Shown here: positions 26,134-34,578 of the stretch, one piece after another | Position numbering within the stretch: the first letter of the stretch is position 1 | Layout: the number at the start of each line of letters is the position of its first letter | Assembly (NCBI RefSeq): GCF_023715705.1 | Contig: NZ_JAMBOS010000012.1 | Coordinates: 39,100-103,099 of the forward strand | Source of the DNA: Halalkalibacter oceani | GTDB lineage: Bacteria > Bacillota > Bacilli > Bacillales > Bacillaceae_D | Length of the DNA stretch: 64,000 nucleotides | Reading direction: 5' to 3' | Translations under genes and position numbers: made by a program | The notes under the pieces: generated by a model | Databases searched by the model: none | The model's input: the letters and a program-made list of their open reading frames with translations, nothing else | Told to the model about the DNA's origin: nothing

Positions 26134-26889
26134 ATGCTTCTCCTCCTTTATACGGATCGGCCGCTTGACGACGAGCCTTTCCGGAAACTCTTTTGCAGCC
26201 AGCTTGCGATACGACTCGATCGAAGCAAGCAGGTGCTGATGCTCGGGTTCAGCGGTCGTAATATGAATTTGGAGCCAATAGGAAATCCGCAAAATCAGGT
26301 TTTCGAGCCAGCGGAACCCTTTCTTCGTCATCAAAGCCGCGACGACCGGAATCGCAGCGATCGCCCCATATGAGGCAAGTGCCAAGGAAGGTTCTCCGAT
26401 ACCATTGAAGCACGAAATAAGAACGGTTAAAACGAGCACGCTGCCAAAATAGATCACCACCGTATTGGTCGAACAATAACGGTTTGTGATCGCCGCCCGC
26501 TTGATCCCCGGCATCCCCGCGCGGCGAATGACGCCTTTCGTGCTGAACACTTTATGCTCGGCGCCATGATAGCGGCGCAATTGCGCCGGAAAGATAAAGT
26601 GGGTGCCAAACATAAAGTAAAGCAGCACATAATAGGGGAGTCCTTCCCATCCGGCAAAATAAGCGGGTAGCAGCTTTGGAATAAAGACACTGCCAAGCAC
26701 AGTCAGGCTGAGCAGCTTAAACCAGAGCGGCATTGAAAAGAAAATCTGTTTCCCCATAAGGAGCAGTGTTTTGGCGCTTAAAGGCTTCAGCCAGCTTTTC
26801 AGCCGTGACTTTTCATGATAGGCACAGGCCACGTGCTGCCTGCCAATATAGAAGATTCCTTTTTGATAGGACAGCCCTCTTACCTTCAT
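25762..26889 (-). CDS. DUF1385 membrane protein fused to YqgV-type thiamine-binding domain
   Basis: 375 residues in one uninterrupted frame. Residues 1-250 are a DUF1385 (YqhQ-like) membrane protein, with several hydrophobic segments and the family motif YHGAEHKVF (about 108-116). Residues 253-375 are an MTH1187/YqgV-family domain (AIVDVTIIPIGTEG, LTPMSTLIEGELSVLFEVIQAIHE, RVATNIRIDDRRDK), followed by a 35-residue tail. The two are separate genes in B. subtilis (yqhQ, yqgV). A strong ribosome binding site lies within the KEEK codons before an internal ATG at 26133, so a free YqgV may also be made. GGAAGGGTG precedes the first ATG. Confidence 0.8.
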   Translation of the reverse strand: MKVRGLSYQKGIFYIGRQHVACAYHEKSRLKSWLKPLSAKTLLLMGKQIFFSMPLWFKLLSLTVLGSVFIPKLLPAYFAGWEGLPYYVLLYFMFGTHFIFPAQLRRYHGAEHKVFSTKGVIRRAGMPGIKRAAITNRYCSTNTVVIYFGSVLVLTVLISCFNGIGEPSLALASYGAIAAIPVVAALMTKKGFRWLENLILRISYWLQIHITTAEPEHQHLLASIESYRKLAAKEFPERLVVKRPIRIKEEKHMAIVDVTIIPIGTEGTSVSSHVAEIHHVLKQFEGKITYQLTPMSTLIEGELSVLFEVIQAIHEVPFKHGVKRVATNIRIDDRRDKVSTMHGKLAAVQGKLAEKTEPAVVSEKEIEENAAPIQK

Positions 26890-26912
26890 CGCGACACCCT
26901 TCCTTTTCTATG

Positions 26913-27497
26913 CTAGTAGCTCATTACCCAATGCGGCACATTCGCTGCTCCATCAAAGACAGGCTCTGTAAAAGCAGCATCCTCTTTTACGAGCGGGCTG
27001 TGCTCCACCCATGTATGCAAAAAGTGAAGCTCAATTTGCTCCAGCTCAATCTCCGCCCCTACGACTTCGACTGAGACAGAGCCGAGATTGCCATAGGTCA
27101 TATTTTCCTCAACCTTGTTCGAAAAAGCAAAAATAATGCCATTGTCGACGGTCACGCCCGCCGACTCCTCAATCACTTGATCGCCATAGCGCAGTTCGAG
27201 CTGTCCCTCTGCGAAGCTGAGGTCATGGCGCGGTTCGCCTGTTGCTGGATCGGTGACGGTTATCCCGATATAATCCTCACCATACATTCCTTCCTCCGGC
27301 ATGGTCGTCCAATCCCAGTTCGCTTCAACCCGCACCCCATCGTCTGTCGGGGTCTTATCAACTTCCATCTCCATCACTTCCGGAAGCCGTTCATTCGTAA
27401 TCATCTCTTCCTGCTGCAAGAAATGATAGCCGCCAAGTATCATGACAACCATCAAAATTCCTGGCAATATTAAAACCGGTTTATTTCCTCGAAACAT
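26913..27497 (-). CDS. membrane-anchored extracellular hypothetical protein
   Basis: 194 residues: a signal anchor at about 8-25 (VLILPGILMVVMILGGYHF), then an acidic soluble domain outside the membrane. The domain is probably beta-rich, with regular turns such as DPATGEPRHDLSFAEG and VTVDNGIIFAFSNKVEENMTYG. There are no cysteines or known catalytic motifs. I do not recognise the family. It lies 24 bp from fetB and 23 bp from the DUF1385 fusion on the same strand, so it may share their transcript. Confidence 0.75.
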   Translation of the reverse strand: MFRGNKPVLILPGILMVVMILGGYHFLQQEEMITNERLPEVMEMEVDKTPTDDGVRVEANWDWTTMPEEGMYGEDYIGITVTDPATGEPRHDLSFAEGQLELRYGDQVIEESAGVTVDNGIIFAFSNKVEENMTYGNLGSVSVEVVGAEIELEQIELHFLHTWVEHSPLVKEDAAFTEPVFDGAANVPHWVMSY

Positions 27498-27521
27498 GTA
27501 CAGCCGCTCCTTTATTGTCGA

Positions 27522-28292
27522 TCAATCTGTTTCCATCCGGATCAATTGCATCTGCTTAGTATAAAAAGCCCGGTATGTAAAAACGGTCACAAGCATCGCG
27601 CTGATGGACACCGCCACAAAAATACTAAGCGAAATCACAATCTGATAGCGAATCGCCACATGCGGCGATACCCCGGCTAAAATCAGCCCGGTCATCATCC
27701 CCGGCAACTGAACGAGACCGATCGTTTTTAATCCGTCAACATTCGGAATCATCGCAGCTTTGACGATTTTGCGAATCAGAAGCTGCGAAGCCTCCTTCGG
27801 CGTCGCACCGAGGGCAAGCGCCGCCTGCAGCCGGTCATGATTTTGCCTAAACTCCTGCTTCATCCGCTCAAGCGCCAGCCCGATTGCGACCATGCTGTTG
27901 CCGATAATCATCCCGCTCATTGGAATGACCTGCTCCGCAGTGAAGGAAATCATGTCGAAGCCGATCCACATCGTCAGGACGACGGCTTCCACCGCACAAA
28001 GAATCAGGAGGACAACCGCCAGGACGGACGGGATGCCCTTCCCTTTTTTTGCCGCATGTATCCCGGCCACCGTAATCATGACGATCAGCATAATCGGAAT
28101 GCCAACGATCGGCCGCAAGCCGAAAAGAAAGGTCAGCAAATACCCGATCAAAAACAGCTGGATCACACCGCGGACGCTCGACCAGGTGATGCTTTTTTCT
28201 AATCCTAACGCATAGAGGTAGGAGAGCGAAAGTGGAATCAGGACAAAAACGATCAAAAACAGCATCGACGTATTCGAAATCTCCGGTGCCAT
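27522..28292 (-). CDS. fetB: FetB-like ABC permease (UPF0014)
   Basis: 256 residues, about seven hydrophobic segments. It has the UPF0014/FetB hallmarks MIIGNSMVAIGLALERM, ALGATPKEASQLLIRKIV and VGLVQLPGMMTGLILAG-like (here IGLVQLPGMMTGLILAG). FetAB exports iron in E. coli and eases oxidative stress; B. subtilis YjkB/YjkA-type pairs are similar. The ATG overlaps the fetA stop by one base, so the two proteins are coupled and form one transporter. Iron as substrate is family knowledge, not seen here. Confidence 0.9.
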   Translation of the reverse strand: MAPEISNTSMLFLIVFVLIPLSLSYLYALGLEKSITWSSVRGVIQLFLIGYLLTFLFGLRPIVGIPIMLIVMITVAGIHAAKKGKGIPSVLAVVLLILCAVEAVVLTMWIGFDMISFTAEQVIPMSGMIIGNSMVAIGLALERMKQEFRQNHDRLQAALALGATPKEASQLLIRKIVKAAMIPNVDGLKTIGLVQLPGMMTGLILAGVSPHVAIRYQIVISLSIFVAVSISAMLVTVFTYRAFYTKQMQLIRMETD

Positions 28293-29002
28293 CAGGCGCT
28301 CCCTCCTTCTTCATCCCGATAGAGAAACCGCCGCGCTTCCAGCGTCTCCGGATTGGCAAAAAAAGCAACCGACTCCTTTTGCTCCACCAAACGGCCTTTG
28401 TCAATGAAAAATGTCAGATCGCCAAGCCGCTCGGCCTGCTCGAGATCATGCGTCACCATCAAAATCGTCTTCCCCTGCTTCTGTAAATGTTTGATCAGTT
28501 CCTCGACAACAGCGGCATTCCGCAGGTCCAAGGCGCTTGTCACCTCGTCGAGTAGGAGAACCTCGGGCTCATTGGCGAGCGTCCGGGCTAAAGAAACCCG
28601 CTGCTGTTCACCGCCTGAAAGCTCCTCGACCGGCTTTGCTAAAAAATCATCCGTCAGGTGAACCGCTTCAAGCAAGTCAAGCAGCCGGGCTTTAGACCAA
28701 TTAAGATTATGTAAGCGCGGTCCGTATAAAATATTATCCTCGACCGTTCCTTCAAACAAAGCCGGGCTTTGAAACGCCATGCCGATCCGTTTGCGCAAAT
28801 CCTTAATCGCAAAGTCGGTGATAGGCTTGTCCCGATAATAAATCATCCCGCTCTTTCGCTCTTCCAGACGGTTCATCAGCTTTAGCAGGCTGCTTTTTCC
28901 CGCCCCGGAAGGACCGATGATCGTAACAAGCTGACCCCCTTCAATTGAAAAGGTCATATCCGTCACCCGGTCGCTTCCGACGTTCTCCCATCGAATGTCC
29001 AA
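28292..29002 (-). CDS. fetA: FetA-like ABC transporter ATPase
   Basis: 236 residues, one ABC domain: Walker A GPSGAGKSS (30-38), Q-loop FQSPALFEG, signature LSGGEQQRVSLARTLANEP, Walker B VLLLDEVTSALD and the H-loop VTHDLEQAERLGD. It powers the FetB permease encoded next to it. ATP-binding residues are all intact. First gene of the pair. Confidence 0.92.
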   Translation of the reverse strand: MDIRWENVGSDRVTDMTFSIEGGQLVTIIGPSGAGKSSLLKLMNRLEERKSGMIYYRDKPITDFAIKDLRKRIGMAFQSPALFEGTVEDNILYGPRLHNLNWSKARLLDLLEAVHLTDDFLAKPVEELSGGEQQRVSLARTLANEPEVLLLDEVTSALDLRNAAVVEELIKHLQKQGKTILMVTHDLEQAERLGDLTFFIDKGRLVEQKESVAFFANPETLEARRFLYRDEEGGSA

Positions 29003-29070
29003 GTTGCCACCCCTTTAGCTCTTGCTCCTGTTTTTTTATTATACAGGAATCAGCCCGTGAACAAAATGAA

Positions 29071-29112
29071 GAGGCGGGGATAAAAGGCTGTTTTTACCTT
29101 TATCCCCGCCTC
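29071..29112 (-). terminator. AAAAGG-core terminator after the thi operon
   Basis: GAGGCGGGGATAAAAGG pairs with CCTTTATCCCCGCCTC. It lies 166 bases after the thiD stop, before fetA on the same strand, and adjoins a nested palindrome. Confidence 0.8.
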
Positions 29113-29206
29113 TAAGTAATGAACGTAGCCGTAGCCTGTTTTTGAAAGCCTTGCTACGAGTGGGGTTTCTCGTAGCAAGGCGCGCAATGCGCGGAGCGAT
29201 TACTCT
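29113..29206. repeat. nested palindrome, divergent copy
   Basis: The inner stem GCCTTGCTACGAG (29148-29160) pairs perfectly with 29169-29181 around TGGGGTTT. Its sequence differs from copy 1 at most positions, yet pairing is kept. The outer arms AGTAATGAACGTAGCC and GGAGCGATTACT pair only in part. Confidence 0.7.
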
Positions 29207-29277
29207 TCTTCGAGTTATGAAAAAGGACGTTTTTCAGTGATCTCGTTGTAAGCCGGTTTCGTTTCAAGCTCACTATT

Positions 29278-30087
29278 TTACGCTTCCCCTGTCAGCCGGC
29301 GGTAGGCCGCATGATTCGTCGGTCCGATGCCGCCGCCTATCGCGAGTGAATGAGTAATCGCCGCTGTAATAAAAGCCTTCGCCGTTTGAATCGCTTCAAG
29401 CGGGGCAGCTCCTTTAGCAAGCTCGGCGGCAATCGCCGCGGCAAATGTACAACCGGTACCGTGAGTATGCTTTGTCGCAATCCGTTCTGTCTCCAGCTCG
29501 TGAAGCTCATGGCCATCATAGACGAGATCGATCGCCGGTCCGTCCGGCAAATGGCCGCCTTTCAGCACAATGTAGGCCGGTCCGAGCTGATGGAGCTTGA
29601 CAGCCGCCTCCTTCATCTCGGCGAGCGTCTGCGGCTCTTCGCAGCCGAGAATCTTGGCCGCCTCCGGCAAATTCGGGGTGATGACCATCGCCTGTGGCAG
29701 CAGTTCTTCAATCAGCGCCTTTACCGCTTCCTCCTGTAAAAGGGAAGCGCCACCTTTGGCAATCATCACCGGATCAACAACGAGACGCTTCACTTCATAC
29801 TGCTTCAGCTTCCGGGCGACAAGTGAAATAATCTCCGCTGAAAACAGCATCCCTGTCTTGGCGGCGTCTGTGCCAATATCGGACAGAACGGCATCGAGCT
29901 GCGCTTCGACCGCTTCGAGCGTTTGCGGAAAAACGCCGTGAACACCGAGTGTATTTTGGGCCGTTAGCGCCGTAATGACGCTCGTCCCGAATGTATCAAG
30001 TTCTTGAAATGTTTTTAAATCAGCTTGAATGCCGGCTCCGCCCCCACTATCCGAGCCGGCAATCGTCAATGCTTTTGCAAGCGTCAT
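29278..30087 (-). CDS. thiD: hydroxymethylpyrimidine (phosphate) kinase ThiD
   Basis: 269 residues from the ATG at 30085-30087, with GGAGG upstream. Motifs are IAGSDSGGGAGIQADLKTF near the start, TALTAQNT, VDPVMIAKGG, ITPNLPEAAKILG and the ATP/anion-hole stretch THGTGCTFAAAIAAELAKG. It phosphorylates HMP and HMP-P to HMP-PP for thiamine synthesis. Last gene of thiE-thiS-thiG-thiO-thiD. Confidence 0.95.
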   Translation of the reverse strand: MTLAKALTIAGSDSGGGAGIQADLKTFQELDTFGTSVITALTAQNTLGVHGVFPQTLEAVEAQLDAVLSDIGTDAAKTGMLFSAEIISLVARKLKQYEVKRLVVDPVMIAKGGASLLQEEAVKALIEELLPQAMVITPNLPEAAKILGCEEPQTLAEMKEAAVKLHQLGPAYIVLKGGHLPDGPAIDLVYDGHELHELETERIATKHTHGTGCTFAAAIAAELAKGAAPLEAIQTAKAFITAAITHSLAIGGGIGPTNHAAYRRLTGEA

Positions 30088-30105
30088 CTTACATTCCTCC
30101 ATTTC

Positions 30106-31218
30106 CTAGTAACTAAAGCGTTCCGGCCTGCATGAAGCGAGCGGCGCATAGTCCTGTTTGCCATCCAGAATATCAGCAACAGCTTTGGCCGTCACCGGGC
30201 TGAGCAGAATACCGTTGCGATAATGACCGGTCGCAAAGATAACATGGGGCGCCTCAAGCAGCGCTCCCAGTAAAGGAAAGCCATCCTGCGTTGCCGGCCG
30301 CAAGCCGGCCCATGTATGAAATGGCGTCATTTCCTGCAAAAAGGGAAAGATGTTTTTGTTCCAATTTGTCAGGCGGTCAATCCCTTTTTTTGTCACCTCC
30401 GTCTGAAAGCCGGCAATGTCCTCCGAAGCGCCGTTGACGAGCGTTCCATTGGCCTTAGGCACGACATACCCCTGGCTCGTGTAGACGATATGATTGATCC
30501 GGCCGACCGCCAGATCATAGGCACAGATTTGACCGCGAATCGGATAAACAGGAATCCGGAGATCGAAAACACCCTCAAGCTCCTGCGCCCATGCGCCCGA
30601 ACAGACAATCAGCCTGTCTCCCTGAAAGATCCGGCCGGACTTAGAGCGAAGAACGATCTCTTCCCGCCAGCGTTCGACCGTGACCTGTTCAAGCTGCTCA
30701 GCAATCGTCACACCGTGGCGCCGACAAGCCGCCTCAAGCGCCTTTACATAATCGGGAGCAAACAAATGGCTTTCCTCCGGGTAATGCATCGCTGCGATTA
30801 TCTGCTCCGATAAATCCGGTTCAAGCTGGCGCAGCCGGTCGCCTGTAATGATTTCCGCTTCTACGCCGAACTGGCGCTGCCACGCCTGGCGCGTTTCCAG
30901 ACCGAGCAGCTCCGCCTCGTGATAGACCGCATGGAGACTTCCGCTTTCCGAATACTCAAAATCAAGCCCGCTTGCCTCCTTCACTTCTCTCTGCCAGCGC
31001 GGGTAGAGATGCAGGCTGTCGAGGCAGAGCTGAAAGAAATCGTCCGGGTCCTCGCCAATTTCGGAAAAAGGAGCAAGCATTCCGGCCGCTGCTCCGGATG
31101 CTTGCCCACCGCATGAAGCTTTCTCAACTACGGTTACGTCATAATCACGGCGACTCAGCTCAAATGCTGTCGCAAGCCCGATTACCCCTCCTCCAAGAAT
31201 GAGGATTTGCTCTTTCAC
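30106..31218 (-). CDS. thiO: glycine oxidase ThiO
   Basis: 370 residues of the D-amino-acid-oxidase family. The FAD-binding ILGGGVIGLATAFELSRR is near the N-terminus, followed by GGQASGAAAGMLAPFSE. The C-terminal half has TWAGLRPATQDGFPLLG and ATGHYRNGILLSPVTAKAVAD, holding the substrate arginines. It oxidises glycine to the imine used by ThiG to build the thiazole ring, as in aerobic Bacillus. It fits tightly between thiG and thiD. Confidence 0.95.
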   Translation of the reverse strand: MKEQILILGGGVIGLATAFELSRRDYDVTVVEKASCGGQASGAAAGMLAPFSEIGEDPDDFFQLCLDSLHLYPRWQREVKEASGLDFEYSESGSLHAVYHEAELLGLETRQAWQRQFGVEAEIITGDRLRQLEPDLSEQIIAAMHYPEESHLFAPDYVKALEAACRRHGVTIAEQLEQVTVERWREEIVLRSKSGRIFQGDRLIVCSGAWAQELEGVFDLRIPVYPIRGQICAYDLAVGRINHIVYTSQGYVVPKANGTLVNGASEDIAGFQTEVTKKGIDRLTNWNKNIFPFLQEMTPFHTWAGLRPATQDGFPLLGALLEAPHVIFATGHYRNGILLSPVTAKAVADILDGKQDYAPLASCRPERFSY

Positions 31219-31242
31219 ATCGATTCCCCCTCGTTGTCTTTG

Positions 31243-32022
31243 CTAGTTTGAAATCAAGGATGTCAAACCGCTGCTTGCCGTCGCATATTTCTTTTTCGGA
31301 ATGCGTCCAGCTTCATAGGAAAGTCTTCCGGCAGTGATCGCATGCTTCATCGCCAGCGCCATCTTCACCGGATCCTTTGCCTTGGCGACAGGGGTATTCA
31401 TCAGCACCCCGTCAGCTCCGAGCTCCATCGCCTGCGTGACGTCCATCGCCGAGCCGAGCCCGGCATCGACGATAATCGGGACGGTCGCCTGCTCGACGAT
31501 CAGCTGCAAATTGTACGGATTCAAAATGCCGAGCCCTGTTCCGATCGGCGCCCCGCCCGGCATCACAGCCGCCGCTCCGGCATTTTCAAGCTTTTTGCAA
31601 AGCACCGGATCATCCGACGTATAAGGCAGGACGACAAAGCCTTCAGCAGCCAGCACCTCTGTTGCTTTTAACGTTTCAATCGGATCCGGCAGCAACGTTT
31701 TCTCGTCGACGCTGATTTCGACCTTAATCCAGTCACTCAAGCCGGAGGCGCGCGCCAGACGGGCAATCCGGATCGCCTCTTCAGCCGTTTTCGCCCCTGA
31801 CGTATTCGGCAGGTACGTAAAGCTCATCCCGTCAAGATGCTGCAAAATCGCATCCTCATTTGGCGCCTCCAAATTAACGCGGCGAATCGCGAAAGTCAGC
31901 ACTTCCGCCTCCGAAGCGCGAATCGCTTCATTTTGGACAAATGGGTTCGGGTAGCGGCCCGTCCCAAGAAAAAAACGCGAGGACAGCTCCTTGCCGGCAA
32001 TCGTTAATCGACTCTCTTTCAT
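31243..32022 (-). CDS. thiG: thiazole synthase ThiG
   Basis: 259 residues from the ATG four bases after the thiS stop; the 12-codon longer reading overlaps thiS. ThiG forms the thiazole phosphate from deoxyxylulose phosphate, dehydroglycine and ThiS-thiocarboxylate. The family residues are in [30 protein letters not shown] (Schiff-base Lys), [17 protein letters not shown] and [26 protein letters not shown]. Confidence 0.95.
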   Translation of the reverse strand: MKESRLTIAGKELSSRFFLGTGRYPNPFVQNEAIRASEAEVLTFAIRRVNLEAPNEDAILQHLDGMSFTYLPNTSGAKTAEEAIRIARLARASGLSDWIKVEISVDEKTLLPDPIETLKATEVLAAEGFVVLPYTSDDPVLCKKLENAGAAAVMPGGAPIGTGLGILNPYNLQLIVEQATVPIIVDAGLGSAMDVTQAMELGADGVLMNTPVAKAKDPVKMALAMKHAITAGRLSYEAGRIPKKKYATASSGLTSLISN

Positions 32023-32026
32023 CCTC

Positions 32027-32227
32027 TCATCCCCCTCCGACAAATTGTACAAGCTCAATTTTCATTCCGGCTTCAAGCGTAGTCGCCGCCCAATCAGCCC
32101 GGTCAATGATCTGACCGTCAAGCTCGGTGACGACAAGCTGCGGCTCTAATTGGAAATGCTGAACAACATCGGCAAGCGTCGCTGCGGCAAGCTCATGTTG
32201 TTCTCCATTAATGATCAGCTTCATCAT
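32027..32227 (-). CDS. thiS: sulfur carrier protein ThiS
   Basis: 66 residues, ubiquitin-like, ending in the required Gly-Gly (VQFVGGG), the site of thiocarboxylate formation. The start overlaps the thiE stop by four bases at an ATGATG doublet. It is adenylated by a ThiF/MoeB enzyme; none is in this operon, but one is at 43.6 kb. One extra Gly precedes the usual pair. Confidence 0.92.
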   Translation of the reverse strand: MMKLIINGEQHELAAATLADVVQHFQLEPQLVVTELDGQIIDRADWAATTLEAGMKIELVQFVGGG

Positions 32228-32859
32228 GCTTCCTCCTTATGCCGTTCAAGAATATCCGTAAACTGCTCGCAGACAGCTTTCACATCAGTGGCGCCGACGA
32301 TTTCACTAATCATGCAAATCCGGCGCGCTCCGGCCGCCAGCACCTGCTCGACGTTGTGGAGCTTAATCCCACCGATCGCGACAAACGGAATCGTAATTTC
32401 AGCGGCAACCTGCTGAATGTAGGCCGTCGTCACCGGATCGACGACATCCGCCTTGCTTTTCGTTTCAAAAATCGGACCGACGCCGATATAGTCGGCCCCC
32501 TCCGCTTCCGCGGCGCGCGCCTCCTCAATCTGATGAGTGGAAATACCGATGATTTTATCCGGTCCGACAATGTTACGCGCTTCAGCGAGTGGAAGATCAT
32601 CCTGACCGAGGTGAATCCCATCAGCATCTACCGCCAGCGCAACATCGATATGATCATTGACGATAAAAGGGACTCCATATTTCTTCGTCAGTTCGCGCAG
32701 GGCCTGCGCTTTCTGCAAAACATCACGCTTGCTGCTCGTTTTATCGCGAAGCTGGACAATATCAACGCCACCCCGGATCGCTTCCTCCATGACCTCAATA
32801 AGATCACGGCCTGGGTGAAACGCCTCTCCTGTAATCGCATATAGCTGAAAGTCCTTCAT
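32224..32859 (-). CDS. thiE: thiamine phosphate synthase ThiE
   Basis: 211-residue TIM barrel. It carries VDIVQLRDKTSSKRD, PFIVNDHIDVALAVDADGIHLGQDDLP, IGISTHQIEEA, GADYIGVGPIFETKSK and FVAIGGIKLHN, the substrate-binding loops that join HMP-PP and thiazole phosphate into thiamine phosphate. First gene of the operon, directly behind a TPP riboswitch. Confidence 0.95.
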   Translation of the reverse strand: MKDFQLYAITGEAFHPGRDLIEVMEEAIRGGVDIVQLRDKTSSKRDVLQKAQALRELTKKYGVPFIVNDHIDVALAVDADGIHLGQDDLPLAEARNIVGPDKIIGISTHQIEEARAAEAEGADYIGVGPIFETKSKADVVDPVTTAYIQQVAAEITIPFVAIGGIKLHNVEQVLAAGARRICMISEIVGATDVKAVCEQFTDILERHKEEA

Positions 32860-32896
32860 TCAATCTCACCTTTCTTCCTTGCTTAGTCTGCAAAAA

Positions 32897-32927
32897 AGCC
32901 GTATCCCAACGAATGTGGAATACGGCT
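32897..32927 (-). terminator. terminator of the thiE TPP riboswitch
   Basis: AGCCGTATTCCAC and GTTGGGATACGGCT pair with one mismatch and are followed by TTTTTTG on the minus strand, between the riboswitch and thiE. It is the expression platform that ends transcription when TPP is bound. Confidence 0.85.
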
Positions 32928-32952
32928 GCAATATGAAAAATGAATTGCATCG

Positions 32953-33040
32953 ACTTCCCTACGCTGGTATGAGCCAGATCAGGTACAAGGGTAAAAGGAA
33001 CACCTTTTTCTCAGCCTGCTTTCTGCAGACACCCCTAGTC
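32953..33040 (-). promoter_or_regulatory. TPP riboswitch upstream of thiE
   Basis: Reading the minus strand: GACTAGGGGTGTC, GCTGAGA, ACCCTTGTACCTGATCTGG and ACCAGCGTAGGGAAGTC, the conserved blocks of the THI-box in order. It controls thiE-thiS-thiG-thiO-thiD through the terminator at 32897-32927. Confidence 0.95.
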
Positions 33041-33253
33041 TAAACATACTGATTATCTTTTCACTACCTTCATTATGACAGATCCACTTAAAAAATCAAT
33101 AAGAAAAGCCCTCAGCGGTTTTTCTTAAAAGCACTGTGTGGAGCCAGTGCCACTCCTTGAATTACTCCGGAAATTTTTTACCCTTACATATAGTTGCAAT
33201 GGCTTCACTCGCCACAAGCCCGTTGTGAGAAACTCGAAGAAGAGTAATCGCTT
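33041..33253. other. upstream part of the thi leader and repeat remnant
   Basis: The gene-free sequence from the riboswitch to yqgU includes the promoter region of the thi operon (no clear elements called) and, at 33197-33253, a chimeric palindrome copy. Confidence 0.5.
33197..33253. repeat. nested palindrome, chimeric copy
   Basis: The left arm and half of the inner stem match copy 1 (CAATGGCTTCACTCGCCAC, AAGCCCGTTGTGAG). They then run into AACTCGAAGAAGAGTAATCG, which matches, in reverse complement, the flank of the copy at 29113-29206 (about 29195-29217). It looks like a recombinant of two copies. Confidence 0.6.
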
Positions 33254-33299
33254 AGTAGCTATGCCAAAAGGTAAAAATCGACCTTATGGCATAGCTACT
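33254..33299 (-). terminator. AAAAGG-core terminator of yqgU
   Basis: AGTAGCTATGCCAAAAGGT pairs with ACCTTATGGCATAGCTACT and touches the yqgU stop codon. Confidence 0.85.
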
Positions 33300-34411
33300 T
33301 ATTCAAAAAGCTGGACAAGTACCTCTTCCTCAATGTCAAAAACCGATTCATAGCGGCTGCCAAGCAACAAATAGTTGCCGTCCGGGGCAATCTGCATCCG
33401 TTCATGGTTTTCCAATTCAGCCAGTTTTTCCTCGGCATTTGTCCGGACATGATAAGCGATTAATTCAAAGCCATCATCATAGCTTAAAAAATCACCGCTG
33501 TACTTCGGCCGGGCAAAATAAAAAATTTCGTTTGCTCGATCATAGCTGTAAAATGGAATCCACCATTGCTCCGAATACGTATTTAAGATCGGCATTTCAA
33601 TCTGCTGCACCTGCTCGCGTTCCCGAAAGAAACTGTACTTCGAATACAGATCATACACGCTGTCCACGGTGACCATCAGCGAGAGCTGACCCGGAAAGCT
33701 CATGAAAGAAATCACGTTTTCCCGCCAGAGCTTCTTTTTGTCATTCTCCAAATTCGCAATGTATAAAGGCGCCTGATAGTTCGGCTCCAATTCATCCCAT
33801 AGCAGGTAGGCGACTTCTGTTTGCGACAGCCATTGAATATAAGGCTGTTCCAGTTCAACCGGCTTGACTTCATTCGTCCCTACATCTACAAGGTAGCCGG
33901 CATACTCCCAATCAGGCAAAAATGCGACAGCAAGCAAACGATCCTGCTGGTACGGATTCCAGAAAACGGAGTAATCATCGCCAAAACCCTCTATCGTCAT
34001 CTGCTGCTCTCCTGCTGTGTCGACGATCACGACCTCCGCCTCATGCTCCGGGGTGATCAGTTGAATCGCAAAAAGCGTGTAATCAACGTTGGGGGCGATA
34101 TTGATCACCCAGCCCTCCCCCTGAAAAAAATCAGCCGTCTCCCCTGTAAGCAGGTGATACGTATGTATGCTGGAATGCTCACCATCTTCCGTCAAGTAAA
34201 AAACCGCCTCTTCGCTATACCAGCCTGTTACCTCTGTTATTTCTGCCTCCGAAAGGGGCACTACGGGGGAGCCGGTGAAGAAAGAATTAGGCACGTCACG
34301 TTTTTCCGGCAAGTCTGTCTGCAGCTCCGGCGATGGATGGCTTTCCAACTGCCCGGACGTACAGGCTGACATGACAAAAAGCAAAATAAAACACAAAAAC
34401 AATCTTCTCAA
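33299..34411 (-). CDS. yqgU: YqgU-like lipoprotein (beta-propeller-like)
   Basis: 370 residues. A lipoprotein signal ends at VMSAC (Cys17). The rest has repeating strands with aromatic residues (GWYSEEAVFYLTEDGEHSSIHTYHL, DDYSVFWNPYQQDRLLAVAF, WLSQTEVAYLLWDE), a pattern expected of a beta-propeller anchored outside the membrane. It corresponds to B. subtilis YqgU in sequence style and in position near glcK and yqgQ. The role is unknown. The name is inferred partly from synteny. Confidence 0.75.
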   Translation of the reverse strand: MRRLFLCFILLFVMSACTSGQLESHPSPELQTDLPEKRDVPNSFFTGSPVVPLSEAEITEVTGWYSEEAVFYLTEDGEHSSIHTYHLLTGETADFFQGEGWVINIAPNVDYTLFAIQLITPEHEAEVVIVDTAGEQQMTIEGFGDDYSVFWNPYQQDRLLAVAFLPDWEYAGYLVDVGTNEVKPVELEQPYIQWLSQTEVAYLLWDELEPNYQAPLYIANLENDKKKLWRENVISFMSFPGQLSLMVTVDSVYDLYSKYSFFREREQVQQIEMPILNTYSEQWWIPFYSYDRANEIFYFARPKYSGDFLSYDDGFELIAYHVRTNAEEKLAELENHERMQIAPDGNYLLLGSRYESVFDIEEEVLVQLFE

Positions 34412-34526
34412 GCGGCTCTCCCCCTTCCACTCATAGTCATAAACGCTCTCTTTATTAGACGTTCCAGCTGCGAAAATGTTTCAACTTTCCAAGAAAAAAT
34501 TTCAGCGAACTGATCCTTAAGGAAGA

Positions 34527-34568
34527 GGGGGTGAGCCAAAAGGATTAATTTTCTTTTGACTCACCCCT
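34527..34568 (-). terminator. AAAAGG-core terminator of aspA
   Basis: AGGGGGTGAGCCAAAAGG pairs with CTTTTGACTCACCCCT around ATTAATTTT, 11 bases after the aspA stop. Confidence 0.85.
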
Positions 34569-34578
34569 AAAAAAAACA

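Noticed and set aside
27868..28404. 178-codon minus-strand frame
   Set aside because: A frame-shifted shadow of fetB and fetA, both of which have full family motifs.
32239..32844. 201-codon plus-strand frame
   Set aside because: It lies antisense to thiE, whose motifs are complete; long antisense frames are common in this sequence.
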